NCBI RefSeq assembly: GCF_002270055.1
Contig: NZ_NIBG01000003.1
Location: 62,001 to 126,000 of the forward strand
Length of the DNA: 64,000 nucleotides
DNA from: Anaeromicrobium sediminis
GTDB lineage: Bacteria > Bacillota > Clostridia > Peptostreptococcales > Thermotaleaceae
Reading direction: 5' to 3'
In this document: in pieces, positions 36,694-44,914 of the stretch
Numbering within the stretch: position 1 is the first letter of the stretch
How the letters are laid out: the number at the start of each line of letters is the position of its first letter
The notes under the pieces: model-generated
What the model saw: only the letters and a program-made list of their open reading frames with translations
Database searches by the model: none
Told to the model about the DNA's origin: nothing
Translations under genes and position numbers: made by a program

Positions 36694-39030
36694 ATGACAA
36701 ACAAATTGAATACTAATGACTGCAGTGAATGGAATATTGTAGAAAGTAAATTTCATATAGAAAGTAATGCCCATTATGAAACTCTTTTTTCCCTTGGAAA
36801 TGGATATATAGGAATGAGAGGGACCTTTGAAGAAGGATATAATGGACCTGATGGAACTGGAATTGAAGGAAACTATATAAATGGTTTTTACGATAGTCAT
36901 GTGATTAAATATGGAGAAGTTGCCTACGGATATGCAAAAGAAGGGCAAACAATGTTAAATGTTACTAATGGAAAGATTATAAAGGTTTATTTAGGAGAGG
37001 AAGAATTAGACTTAACAAAGGGAACAATTAATGAATATGAAAGAGTACTTAGATTAAAAGAAGGAATACTTACAAGGGAATTAATATGGACATCACCTAA
37101 AGGAAAGAAAATTAAAGTTGAAAGCAAAAGATTAGTTTCTTTTAAACATAAAAATTTAGCAGCAATAAACTATAGTGTTACAGCACTTAACTTTGAAGAA
37201 GAGGTAAAATTAGTATCTGTAATAGATGGAAATGTAACTAACATGAGTACTAAAGATGATCCAAGGGTAGGTTCAAGCTTTGATGGGTCCGTACTCACTA
37301 CAGAGGATATAAATATAGAAGATTCCTTTGGATTCGTTGGTCAAAGAACAAAAAATACTAAATTTAAAGTAATTTGTGCCATGGAAAATGAAATTGAAAC
37401 GAGAAATTCATATGAAATTGAAAATAACAAACTGGACAACAGGGTTGAGACTATATATAAGATTCAAGCTAAGAAAGATGAAAAGATTACATTAAATAAA
37501 TATATATCCTATGTTACATCTAGAGATTTAAAAGAAGAAGAACTTATACCAAGGGCAAAGGAAGTAGTTAAAAGAGCTAAGATAGATAAATTTGAAAGAT
37601 TATTAGAAGATCAGATAAATTATTTAGAAGAATATTGGTATAAGGCAGATGTACATATAAAAGGAGATGAGCAGTTACAACAGGGCCTTAGATTTAACAT
37701 GTTCCACTTGCTTCAATCGGCAGGTAGGGATGGAAAAACTAATATTGCTGCGAAGGGCCTTACAGGAGAAGGTTATGAAGGGCATTATTTCTGGGATACA
37801 GAAATTTATATGTTACCATTCTTCCTGTATCATCATCCTGAAATAAGTAGAAAATTATTAGAATATAGATACAGTATATTAGACAAGGCAAGGGAAAGGG
37901 CTAGAGAAATGGCTCATCCTACAGGTGCATTATTCCCTTGGAGGACTATAGCAGGGGAAGAGTGTTCAGCCTATTATCCAGCAGGAACAGCTCAATATCA
38001 CATTAATGGAGATGTGGCATTAGCTATTAAGAGATATATGGATACTACAGAGGACACAGAATTTTTACTAAAATATGGTGCTGAAATGATCTTTGAAACG
38101 GCAAGACTTTGGGCTGATTTAGGCACATTTATAGAAAAGAAAGGATTTTGTATAAATGGGGTAACAGGTCCAGATGAGTACACAGCCATAGTAAATAACA
38201 ACATATACACTAACCTAATTGCAAAGGTTAACTTAAGTTATGCTAATGAAGTTGCAACTTGGATAAAAGAAAATGAACCTAAAGCCTATGAAGAATTAGC
38301 TAAAAAAATTGACTTAAAGGGTGGAGAGTTAGAGTTATTTAAAAGAGCTGCTGATGAAATGTATGTACCATGCGATAAGGAAAGAGGATTATACGCTCAA
38401 GATGATAATTTCTTTGAAAGGGGAGTTTGGGATTTTGAAAATACTCCTAAGGAAAAATATCCGCTTTTACTACATTTCCATCCCCTAGTAATATACAGAC
38501 ATCAAGTATGTAAGCAAGCAGATTTAGTTTTAGCCTTATTTCTATTAGGTGAAAACTTTACTCTAGAGGAAAAGAAGAAAAACTACGATTATTATGAAAA
38601 GATAACTACTCACGATTCATCTTTATCTACTTGTATATTTAGTATTATGGCAAGTGAAATAGGATATCATGAAAAGGCCTATGACTATTTTATGAAAACG
38701 GCAAGAATGGATTTAGATGACCATAAGGGAAATACTACCCATGGAGTTCATGCAGCTAACATGGCTGGAACTTGGATGAGTGTGGTAAATGGCTTTGGAG
38801 GTCTTAGGGTATTTGGAGATAATATAAGCTTTAAACCTTGTCTTCCAAAGAAATGGGATGAATACGATTTTAAAGTTATTCATAAGGGTCGTTTAATACA
38901 TGTACTGATAAATAAAAATGGAACTACATATAGATTATTAGAAGGTGAAGATATAACTATTAAACATTATGATAGGCATATTCTTCTAAAGGCTAAAGGA
39001 GAAGTAAAGATAGGAATAGGAGAAAATTAA
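36694..39030 (+). CDS. GH65 disaccharide phosphorylase
   Basis: A 778-residue family 65 enzyme (maltose/trehalose/kojibiose/nigerose phosphorylase group). N-terminal beta-sandwich (~1-270), linker, (alpha/alpha)6 barrel with general acid Glu495 in VTGPDEYTA, and a C-terminal beta-sheet domain. FPWRTIAGEECSAYYPAGTA is the substrate loop, of the type with GEECSAYYPAGTAQ. It splits an alpha-glucosyl disaccharide with phosphate into glucose and beta-glucose-1-phosphate. The exact linkage cannot be assigned by eye. beta-PGM lies one base downstream, completing the route. Confidence 0.92.
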   Translation: MTNKLNTNDCSEWNIVESKFHIESNAHYETLFSLGNGYIGMRGTFEEGYNGPDGTGIEGNYINGFYDSHVIKYGEVAYGYAKEGQTMLNVTNGKIIKVYLGEEELDLTKGTINEYERVLRLKEGILTRELIWTSPKGKKIKVESKRLVSFKHKNLAAINYSVTALNFEEEVKLVSVIDGNVTNMSTKDDPRVGSSFDGSVLTTEDINIEDSFGFVGQRTKNTKFKVICAMENEIETRNSYEIENNKLDNRVETIYKIQAKKDEKITLNKYISYVTSRDLKEEELIPRAKEVVKRAKIDKFERLLEDQINYLEEYWYKADVHIKGDEQLQQGLRFNMFHLLQSAGRDGKTNIAAKGLTGEGYEGHYFWDTEIYMLPFFLYHHPEISRKLLEYRYSILDKARERAREMAHPTGALFPWRTIAGEECSAYYPAGTAQYHINGDVALAIKRYMDTTEDTEFLLKYGAEMIFETARLWADLGTFIEKKGFCINGVTGPDEYTAIVNNNIYTNLIAKVNLSYANEVATWIKENEPKAYEELAKKIDLKGGELELFKRAADEMYVPCDKERGLYAQDDNFFERGVWDFENTPKEKYPLLLHFHPLVIYRHQVCKQADLVLALFLLGENFTLEEKKKNYDYYEKITTHDSSLSTCIFSIMASEIGYHEKAYDYFMKTARMDLDDHKGNTTHGVHAANMAGTWMSVVNGFGGLRVFGDNISFKPCLPKKWDEYDFKVIHKGRLIHVLINKNGTTYRLLEGEDITIKHYDRHILLKAKGEVKIGIGEN

Positions 39031-39031
39031 T

Positions 39032-39682
39032 ATGAAAAATATAGAAGCTATAATATTTGACTTGGATGGAGTTATAGTAGATACGGCTAAGTATCATTTC
39101 TTAGCATGGCAAAGGCTTGCTAGGGAATTGGACATAGAATTTACCATAGAGGATAATGAAAGGTTAAAGGGAGTTAGTCGTATGAGATCCCTTGAAATAA
39201 TATTAGAAATAGGTAATAAAACATTAGATGAAAAAGAAAAGGAAGATTTGGCATTTAAAAAGAATGAATGGTATAAGGAATATATTGCTAATATGGATGA
39301 GAGTGAAATATTAGAAGGTGCCAAAGAGTTTATAGAACTTTTAAGGGAAAACAATATAAAAGTAGTTTTAGGGTCGGCTAGTAAAAATGCCAAAACCATA
39401 TTAGAGAAGCTTAATCTGATAGATTGTTTTCATGCTATTATAGATGGAACATGTGTCACAAAGGCAAAACCAGACCCGCAAGTATTCCTACAAGGGGCTG
39501 AGGCAGTAGGAATTGATCCTATAAACTGCATAGTATTTGAAGATGCAGAAGCTGGAATTGAAGCGGCTAAGAGAGCTGGAATGGTAGCCATTGGAGTAGG
39601 TGAAGCAGACACATTAAAGGATGCTCATATTCAAATAAAGGGCTTATACGAAATGAATATGGAAAGACTCATGAGCTTATAA
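39032..39682 (+). CDS. pgmB: Beta-phosphoglucomutase
   Basis: A 216-residue HAD phosphomutase. DLDGVIVDTAKYHFLAW holds the nucleophile Asp10 and acid/base Asp12, and includes the His of the beta-PGM cap motif; GSASKNAKTIL and KAKPDPQVF then EDAEAGIEAAK complete HAD motifs II-IV. It converts beta-glucose-1-phosphate from GH65 into glucose-6-phosphate. Starts one base after the GH65 stop. Size and motifs match PgmB rather than a general phosphatase. Confidence 0.93.
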   Translation: MKNIEAIIFDLDGVIVDTAKYHFLAWQRLARELDIEFTIEDNERLKGVSRMRSLEIILEIGNKTLDEKEKEDLAFKKNEWYKEYIANMDESEILEGAKEFIELLRENNIKVVLGSASKNAKTILEKLNLIDCFHAIIDGTCVTKAKPDPQVFLQGAEAVGIDPINCIVFEDAEAGIEAAKRAGMVAIGVGEADTLKDAHIQIKGLYEMNMERLMSL

Positions 39683-39697
39683 AAGGGAGAGATGAAA

Positions 39698-40783
39698 GTG
39701 GCAGGTTTATCACTTAAAAATATAGAGAAAAAATATCCTAATGGATTTCATGCAGTAAAAAATCTAAATTTAGAAATACATGATAAGGAATTTTTAATAC
39801 TAGTAGGGCCATCTGGCTGTGGTAAGTCCACTACCTTAAGAATGGTAGCAGGCCTTGAGGATATTTCATCTGGAGAAATGTATATAGGAGATAGGATTGT
39901 AAATGAGGTGGAACCTAAAGATAGAGATATTGCCATGGTATTTCAAAATTACGCCCTATATCCTCATATGACCATATACGATAATATGGCCTTTAGTTTA
40001 AAACTAAGAAAACTAAGTAAAGAAGATATAGACAAGAAAGTAAAGGAAGCAGCAAATATCCTTGGAATAGAATCCCTATTAGATAGAAAGCCTAAGGAAC
40101 TATCTGGTGGACAAAGACAAAGGGTAGCCCTAGGTCGTGCTATCGTAAGAAAGCCTAAAGTATTCTTAATGGATGAGCCATTATCTAACTTGGATGCAAA
40201 ATTAAGGGTGCAAATGAGAACGGAACTTAGTAAATTACATCAAGAATTACAAACTACTTTCATATATGTAACCCATGATCAAACAGAGGCCATGACTATG
40301 GGAAGCAGAATAGCAGTTATGAAAGACGGCATACTACAGCAAGTGGCAGACCCTCAAACTATTTATACTAATCCAACAAACATGTTCGTTGCATCATTTA
40401 TAGGATCACCTCAAATGAATTTCATAGACTGCAAAGTAGTTAAAGATAATGGGGTATCACTAGATTATAAGGGTCATAACATATGTATTACAAAGGAAAG
40501 AACTAAGAGTCTAGAAGAGAGTGTATACCTTGGAAAGGATGTAGTGCTAGGAATTAGACCAGAAAACATATTAGTAAACAATGAATCACCAATAAAGGCT
40601 AAGGTAGAAGTAAAGGAAATGTTAGGATCAGAAACATACTTATATTTAAATATGGATGGGAAAAACATGATTGCAAGGGTAGAACCAAGTTTACAAGTGG
40701 AAATAGGAGAAGTAATAGGTCTTGAATTTATTAAGGATAAAATTCATATATTTGATAAGGAAACTGAATTAAGAATTAAGTAA
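39698..40783 (+). CDS. Sugar ABC transporter ATPase, MsmK/UgpC type
   Basis: A 361-residue ATPase. The GTG at 39698 is chosen because GGGAG (39685-39689) is 8 bases upstream and the product then begins AGLSLKNIEKKYPNG, the usual MsmK start; ATG 39692 would be too near the RBS. Walker A GPSGCGKST, signature LSGGQRQR, Walker B VFLMDEP and a C-terminal MOBE/TOBE domain are present. It should power the CUT1 permease pair upstream and is last in the operon. Confidence 0.91.
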   Translation: MAGLSLKNIEKKYPNGFHAVKNLNLEIHDKEFLILVGPSGCGKSTTLRMVAGLEDISSGEMYIGDRIVNEVEPKDRDIAMVFQNYALYPHMTIYDNMAFSLKLRKLSKEDIDKKVKEAANILGIESLLDRKPKELSGGQRQRVALGRAIVRKPKVFLMDEPLSNLDAKLRVQMRTELSKLHQELQTTFIYVTHDQTEAMTMGSRIAVMKDGILQQVADPQTIYTNPTNMFVASFIGSPQMNFIDCKVVKDNGVSLDYKGHNICITKERTKSLEESVYLGKDVVLGIRPENILVNNESPIKAKVEVKEMLGSETYLYLNMDGKNMIARVEPSLQVEIGEVIGLEFIKDKIHIFDKETELRIK

Positions 40784-40789
40784 TGAAAA

Positions 40790-40825
40790 AAACTCTAGTG
40801 GATATTTTCACTAGAGTCTTTTTTT
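40790..40825 (+). terminator. Terminator of the GH65 operon
   Basis: ACTCTAGTG (40792-40800) pairs with CACTAGAGT (40809-40817), followed by CTTTTTTT. Dispersed element copy 3 starts at the end of this T-run. Confidence 0.88.
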
Positions 40826-40827
40826 AC

Positions 40828-40992
40828 TTTATGGGAAATGATAACATTCCCAAAATCGTGGATAAGTAAAAAAAAGGGGTTGTAGGAGAAGAATTCCCCT
40901 GCCTCTTTAAAGGAAGGTACTCAGATTGCGATAGCAATCGTCGAAGGAAAACATAGGGTTTCCTAGCGAAGCATACGGAGTATGCCTTTTTT
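40828..40992 (+). repeat. Dispersed structured element, copy 3 of 4
   Basis: A 165-bp copy after TTAC (40824-40827). Here the left hairpin is GGGAA/TTCCC instead of the AT-only stem in copies 1, 2 and 4, so pairing is kept with different bases. GTGGATAAGT, GATTGC/GCAATC, GGAAA/TTTCC and GCATAC/GTATGC (40971-40985) with T6 follow. The last T-run touches the stop codon of the convergent gene at 40991. Confidence 0.9.
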
Positions 40993-41257
40993 ATTCTTCA
41001 AGAGTACTTTTCCATTCTTTAAATATCAATTCTCTTGATTTCTCTTTTACAGCAGGATCTTCTGATGCTAATTTATAAGCAGTATCATAGTCAGCTGCCT
41101 TATAGATGATCAATCCACCTGAATGATCCATAAAAGGACCCTTTGCATAGATATTGCCCAATTCTATATGTTTATTCAAATAATCAATATGAATCTCCAG
41201 TAACTCTTTGTCCTTTTCAGGATCAACTTTATTTAAAAACGCAATAAAATATGGCAT
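40991..41257 (-). CDS. YciI-family protein
   Basis: An 88-residue dimeric alpha/beta-barrel (ferredoxin-like) domain protein: MPYFIAFLNKVDPE..HIDYLNKHIELGNIYAKGPF with the conserved His/Asp pair and GGLIIYKAADYDTAYKLASEDP typical of YciI. The start is the ATG ending at 41257 with AGGAG 9 bases upstream; an upstream TTG abuts the RBS. Cellular role is unknown for most members. Divergent from the AGCS gene, sharing an intergenic region with CodY-like boxes. Confidence 0.87.
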   Translation of the reverse strand: MPYFIAFLNKVDPEKDKELLEIHIDYLNKHIELGNIYAKGPFMDHSGGLIIYKAADYDTAYKLASEDPAVKEKSRELIFKEWKSTLEE

Positions 41258-41317
41258 ACCCTTCAACTCCTATTATCTTTTTTTATATTATACCACTTTA
41301 TTACAATTGAATTATGG

Positions 41318-41440
41318 AATTTTCAGAAAATTAAAGCAAGCCTTTATTAGTATTATCTTGTCTTCTATTAGAGTGTTGAGTTCTCTCATTTCTCATATTA
41401 CTTCAGCTTTTTAAATAAATCACTAAATATTCTGAAAAAT
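41318..41440 (+). promoter_or_regulatory. Two CodY-like boxes upstream of the AGCS symporter
   Basis: AATTTTCAGAAAATT at 41318-41332 is an exact match to the 15-bp CodY consensus AATTTTCWGAAAATT. AATATTCTGAAAAAT at 41426-41440 matches at 13 of 15. They lie between divergent yciI-like and AGCS genes. CodY represses amino-acid uptake when branched-chain amino acids and GTP are abundant, which fits an alanine/glycine symporter. Nothing else stands out in 41258-41571. Confidence 0.8.
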
Positions 41441-41571
41441 CAGACAATGAAAACAAGATTAAAACGGTTATTAAAATAGTAGTTAAAACGATACTGCAAT
41501 CAAAAAAATATATCATAATATTAGGACATATTAGTATGACACATAAAAATCACACGGGGAGGAGTATTTTT

Positions 41572-42948
41572 ATGGAAGGTTTTTTGGAAGCAGTAGCTAA
41601 AATATCTGGATGGATATGGGGAACTCCAATGCGAGTAACTCTAGTAGGAGGAGGAATATGGCTTACCATAGCCTTAGGATTTTTTCAATTTAGGTATTTT
41701 CCATTCATTATGAAAGAGACATTTGGCAAGATATTTCATAAGGCAGAAGGTGAAGGAACCATATCACCATTTCAGGCGGCAACATCTGCCCTTGCATCAA
41801 CTATAGGTGCATCTAATATTGTTGGAGTTCCTGTGGCAATAGCATTTGGAGGACCAGGAGCAATATTTTGGATGTGGGTTACGGCTTTAGTTGGATGTTC
41901 TTTGAAATTTTCAGAGGTTATGTTGGGAATGAAATACAGGGAAAAGAACAAAGAAGGAGAGTTTGTTGGAGGACCTATGTATTACCTCACAAAGGGATTA
42001 AAATCACCATTTTTAGGAGGGTTGTTTGCCTTTGGATTAATGTTAGAATTGGCACCATCTATAGCTACACAGGCTGTATCTGTAGTTCAAACAGCTAGTA
42101 CAATAGGTATCCCTAAGATGGCTTCAGGAATCACATTAACTATTATTGTTGCACTAGTAGTATATGGGGGAATAAAGAGAATCGCTCAAGTTACAGAGAA
42201 GTTAGTACCTTTTATGGCAATTTTATATCTTATTGGAGCATTAATAATTATATTTGCAAATGCAGCCAGAATACCAGAAGCCTTTGCATTAATATTTAAG
42301 TATGCATTTACACCTATTGCTGCCACTGGTGGTTTTGCAGGAGCAGGAATTGCAGCTGGTATGAGATGGGGAGTAGCTAGAGGTTGTTACTCTAATGAAG
42401 CAGGGATGGGTACTGCACCTATAGCCCATGCAGCAGCTGTAACAGATCATCCTGCTAGACAGGCAATGTGGGGAGTATTTGAAGTTATTGTTGATACGGG
42501 AATCGTTTGTACAACTACAGCAATACTTGTACTTACTACAGGAATATGGAAAGACATACCTGCATCAGAGGCTGCATCCATGCCGGCACGTGCATTCCAA
42601 GCCCTATTAGGAGATGCAGTTGGTGGAGGAGTAGTAACTTTTAGTATATTAATGTTTGTATTATCTACAATTATTGTGCTTGTGTATTATGGCGAAAAAC
42701 AAGCTGAGTACTTATTTGGAACTAAATTCTCTAAATTCATGAGAGTTGTGTATGTATTATCAATCATTATGGGGGCAGTAGGTGGAATTGAGTTCCTATA
42801 TCAATTCTTAGATATATTACTAGCTATAATTATATTCCCTAATATGATTGGTTTAATATTAAAAACTAAGGAATTAAAAGAAATGAAAGATGAGTTTTTC
42901 AACGACCCTAAATATTATCCAGGGGCTAAGGTTAAAAACACAAATTAA
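41572..42948 (+). CDS. AGCS-family alanine/glycine:cation symporter
   Basis: A 458-residue membrane protein with about eleven hydrophobic segments. ATG 41572 follows GGGGAGGAG; the longer frame from 41536 lies over the RBS. Family motifs seen: FQAATSALASTIGASNIVGVPVAI (usually GTGNI, here GASNI), GGPGAIFWMWV, KYREK..GGPMYYL and RWGVARGCYSNEAGMGTAPIAHAAA. It should import alanine, glycine or a related amino acid with Na+ or H+. The GTGN-to-GASN change in the substrate/ion loop may shift substrate choice. CodY-like boxes upstream. Confidence 0.88.
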   Translation: MEGFLEAVAKISGWIWGTPMRVTLVGGGIWLTIALGFFQFRYFPFIMKETFGKIFHKAEGEGTISPFQAATSALASTIGASNIVGVPVAIAFGGPGAIFWMWVTALVGCSLKFSEVMLGMKYREKNKEGEFVGGPMYYLTKGLKSPFLGGLFAFGLMLELAPSIATQAVSVVQTASTIGIPKMASGITLTIIVALVVYGGIKRIAQVTEKLVPFMAILYLIGALIIIFANAARIPEAFALIFKYAFTPIAATGGFAGAGIAAGMRWGVARGCYSNEAGMGTAPIAHAAAVTDHPARQAMWGVFEVIVDTGIVCTTTAILVLTTGIWKDIPASEAASMPARAFQALLGDAVGGGVVTFSILMFVLSTIIVLVYYGEKQAEYLFGTKFSKFMRVVYVLSIIMGAVGGIEFLYQFLDILLAIIIFPNMIGLILKTKELKEMKDEFFNDPKYYPGAKVKNTN

Positions 42949-43029
42949 GATTATATTACATAGGTTTAATACTTTAAAACTGTATTTAATAAATAGCTAG
43001 TTTGGAAATCTTTACTCTTATATCAATAG

Positions 43030-43106
43030 GGTTGAGAGATCAGAGTTTAGAGTTAAGGGTTTTAATTATTAAACACCAAACCCTAAACCTTGAACACTGA
43101 ACTCTT
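43030..43106. repeat. Inverted tract of degenerate heptamers
   Basis: 43033-43055 reads as 7-base units (AGAGTTT, AGAGTTA, AGGGTTT) and 43078-43106 as opposite-strand units (AAACCCT, AAACCTT, GAACACT, GAACTCT). The two arms can fold on each other. This is the only structure in the 42949-43141 gap. Confidence 0.7.
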
Positions 43107-43141
43107 AAACATATAGCTAGGAAAAAATGGGGGGCATAATT

Positions 43142-44794
43142 ATGTTAAAGTGGAATAATCCAGAGGGGTTAAAAGAATTAGCAATGAAATTGATAGGTCA
43201 AAGAAGTGTATCGGGAACTACGAGTGAAATAGATATGGCAAAACTAATTTATAATACTTTAGGAGAAGCAGATTATTTTAATGAAAATCCACAAAATTTA
43301 TTTTTACAAGATATAGATGGAGATTTATTAGGAAGAAAATTTGTAGGTGCCTTAATGGAAGGAAAGGGAAAATCAAAGGACACATTAGTATTAGTAGGTC
43401 ATATGGATACGGTAGATGTTCAAGATTTTGGACTTTTAAAGGAATATGCATTTAATCCTTATGAGTATACTAAAAGACTTGACCCAGATGCGTTATTTAA
43501 AGATGCTAAAGAGGATCTTCTTTCTGGAGAATGGTTATTTGGTAGAGGTACTATGGATATGAAAACAGGTATGGCTTGGCAAATGTCATTATTAGAAGAG
43601 TATAGTATGAAAAATGACTTTGAAGGTAACTTTTTATTTTTAGCAGTACCCGATGAAGAATCAAATTCGGCAGGTGCATTAGCAGCTATTCCATTTGTAA
43701 ACAGATTAGCAGAGGAAAGAGGACTAAATCCAATAGCCGTATTAAACTGCGAACCTAATTTTGGAGCATATCCTGGTGATAATAATAAGTATGTATACTT
43801 AGGCACAGCAGGTAAAATATTACCTGGATTCTTCTTTGTAGGTAAGGAAAGCCATGTGGGAGAATCACTAGCTGGATTAAATGTAAACATGATTGGTGCA
43901 GAGTTCATGAGGCGATTGGAAGTTGACACAGAGTTATGTGATGAGGTAGATGGAGAGGTAACAGTACCTCCAACTTGTTTGAAGTATAAGGACTTAAAGG
44001 AGTTATATTCTGCTCAAACACCTATAACTTCCATAGCTTATTATAACCTTCAAACCCTGAGCATGTCTCCTAAGGTGGCTTTAGATAAATTTAGAAAAAT
44101 GGCAGAAGAAGCCCTAGATGAATGTATTAGAAAGGTTGAAGAACAAGGAGACATATACAAGAAAAGATCTAATCTTCCCGTTAGAGATATTAAATTTAAA
44201 CCTCGTGTATTACTTTATACTGACTTATATGATATGGCTAAAGAAGTACATGGTGATTACTTAGACAAACATATTGAAGAATGTATGAATAAGTGGAAAG
44301 ATGATACAACATTAGATGAAAGGGAATTAAACACAAAGTTAATAGCAGAAGTTCACTCCCTTTGTCCAGTAAGAGAACCTATGATAGTAATGTTTTTCGC
44401 TCCACCTTATTATCCTCATGTAGGCCTTCATGGTAAGAACGAGTTTGAAAGAAATTTAATAAATTTATCAGATAGATTAATAGATAAGGCAGAAAAGGAT
44501 TTTGACGAAAAAATATTAAAACAAAAATATTTCCAAGGTCTATCAGATTTAAGCTATTTTGCTCTACAAGATGCGGAAGAAGTAATAGACTATCTTGTAC
44601 CCAATACGCCATCCTGGGGAGTTAGATACAAGTTTCCTGTTGAAGAAATTAGAAAATTAGATTTACCTGTAATAAACTTTGGACCTCATGGTAGGGATCC
44701 ACATAAATTTACAGAAAGAATTTTACTTGAGTATTCTTATGAAAAGGGACCAAAACTACTAAGATTTTTAGTGGATGAAATATTTAAGTTATAG
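43142..44794 (+). CDS. rocB: RocB-like M20 family peptidase
   Basis: A 550-residue metallo-peptidase-fold protein. Metal-site motifs: VGHMDTVD near residue 90, GRGTMDMKTG near 140 and VPDEESNSAGA near 175, followed by NCEPN. The unusual length and the insertions match RocB, an arginine-degradation-associated protein of unknown exact activity. ATG 43142 is preferred with the G-rich RBS 43129-43134; an ATG at 43127 lies before it. It may hydrolyse a peptide or amide related to arginine use. Separated by a hairpin from an amidohydrolase gene. Confidence 0.85.
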   Translation: MLKWNNPEGLKELAMKLIGQRSVSGTTSEIDMAKLIYNTLGEADYFNENPQNLFLQDIDGDLLGRKFVGALMEGKGKSKDTLVLVGHMDTVDVQDFGLLKEYAFNPYEYTKRLDPDALFKDAKEDLLSGEWLFGRGTMDMKTGMAWQMSLLEEYSMKNDFEGNFLFLAVPDEESNSAGALAAIPFVNRLAEERGLNPIAVLNCEPNFGAYPGDNNKYVYLGTAGKILPGFFFVGKESHVGESLAGLNVNMIGAEFMRRLEVDTELCDEVDGEVTVPPTCLKYKDLKELYSAQTPITSIAYYNLQTLSMSPKVALDKFRKMAEEALDECIRKVEEQGDIYKKRSNLPVRDIKFKPRVLLYTDLYDMAKEVHGDYLDKHIEECMNKWKDDTTLDERELNTKLIAEVHSLCPVREPMIVMFFAPPYYPHVGLHGKNEFERNLINLSDRLIDKAEKDFDEKILKQKYFQGLSDLSYFALQDAEEVIDYLVPNTPSWGVRYKFPVEEIRKLDLPVINFGPHGRDPHKFTERILLEYSYEKGPKLLRFLVDEIFKL

Positions 44795-44810
44795 TGGATG
44801 AAATACTAAT

Positions 44811-44834
44811 ACCCCCTTATATGTGTAAGGGGGT
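44811..44834 (+). terminator. Hairpin after rocB-like gene
   Basis: ACCCCCTTA (44811-44819) pairs with TAAGGGGGT (44826-44834). The stem is strong but the T-run is poor. Confidence 0.65.
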
Positions 44835-44914
44835 ATGTATATTAGATGAAGGAAAATACAAGATTTTGTTGAATTAAAGACCATAGTAGCTAAATCTTTT
44901 ATTGGGAGGCTAAA

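Noticed and set aside
41258-41571. Glycine riboswitch before the AGCS symporter
   Set aside because: No paired glycine aptamer core was found; the only strong signals are CodY-like boxes.
43459-43929. 156-codon - strand frame within rocB-like gene
   Set aside because: Antisense shadow of a strongly supported M20 peptidase frame.
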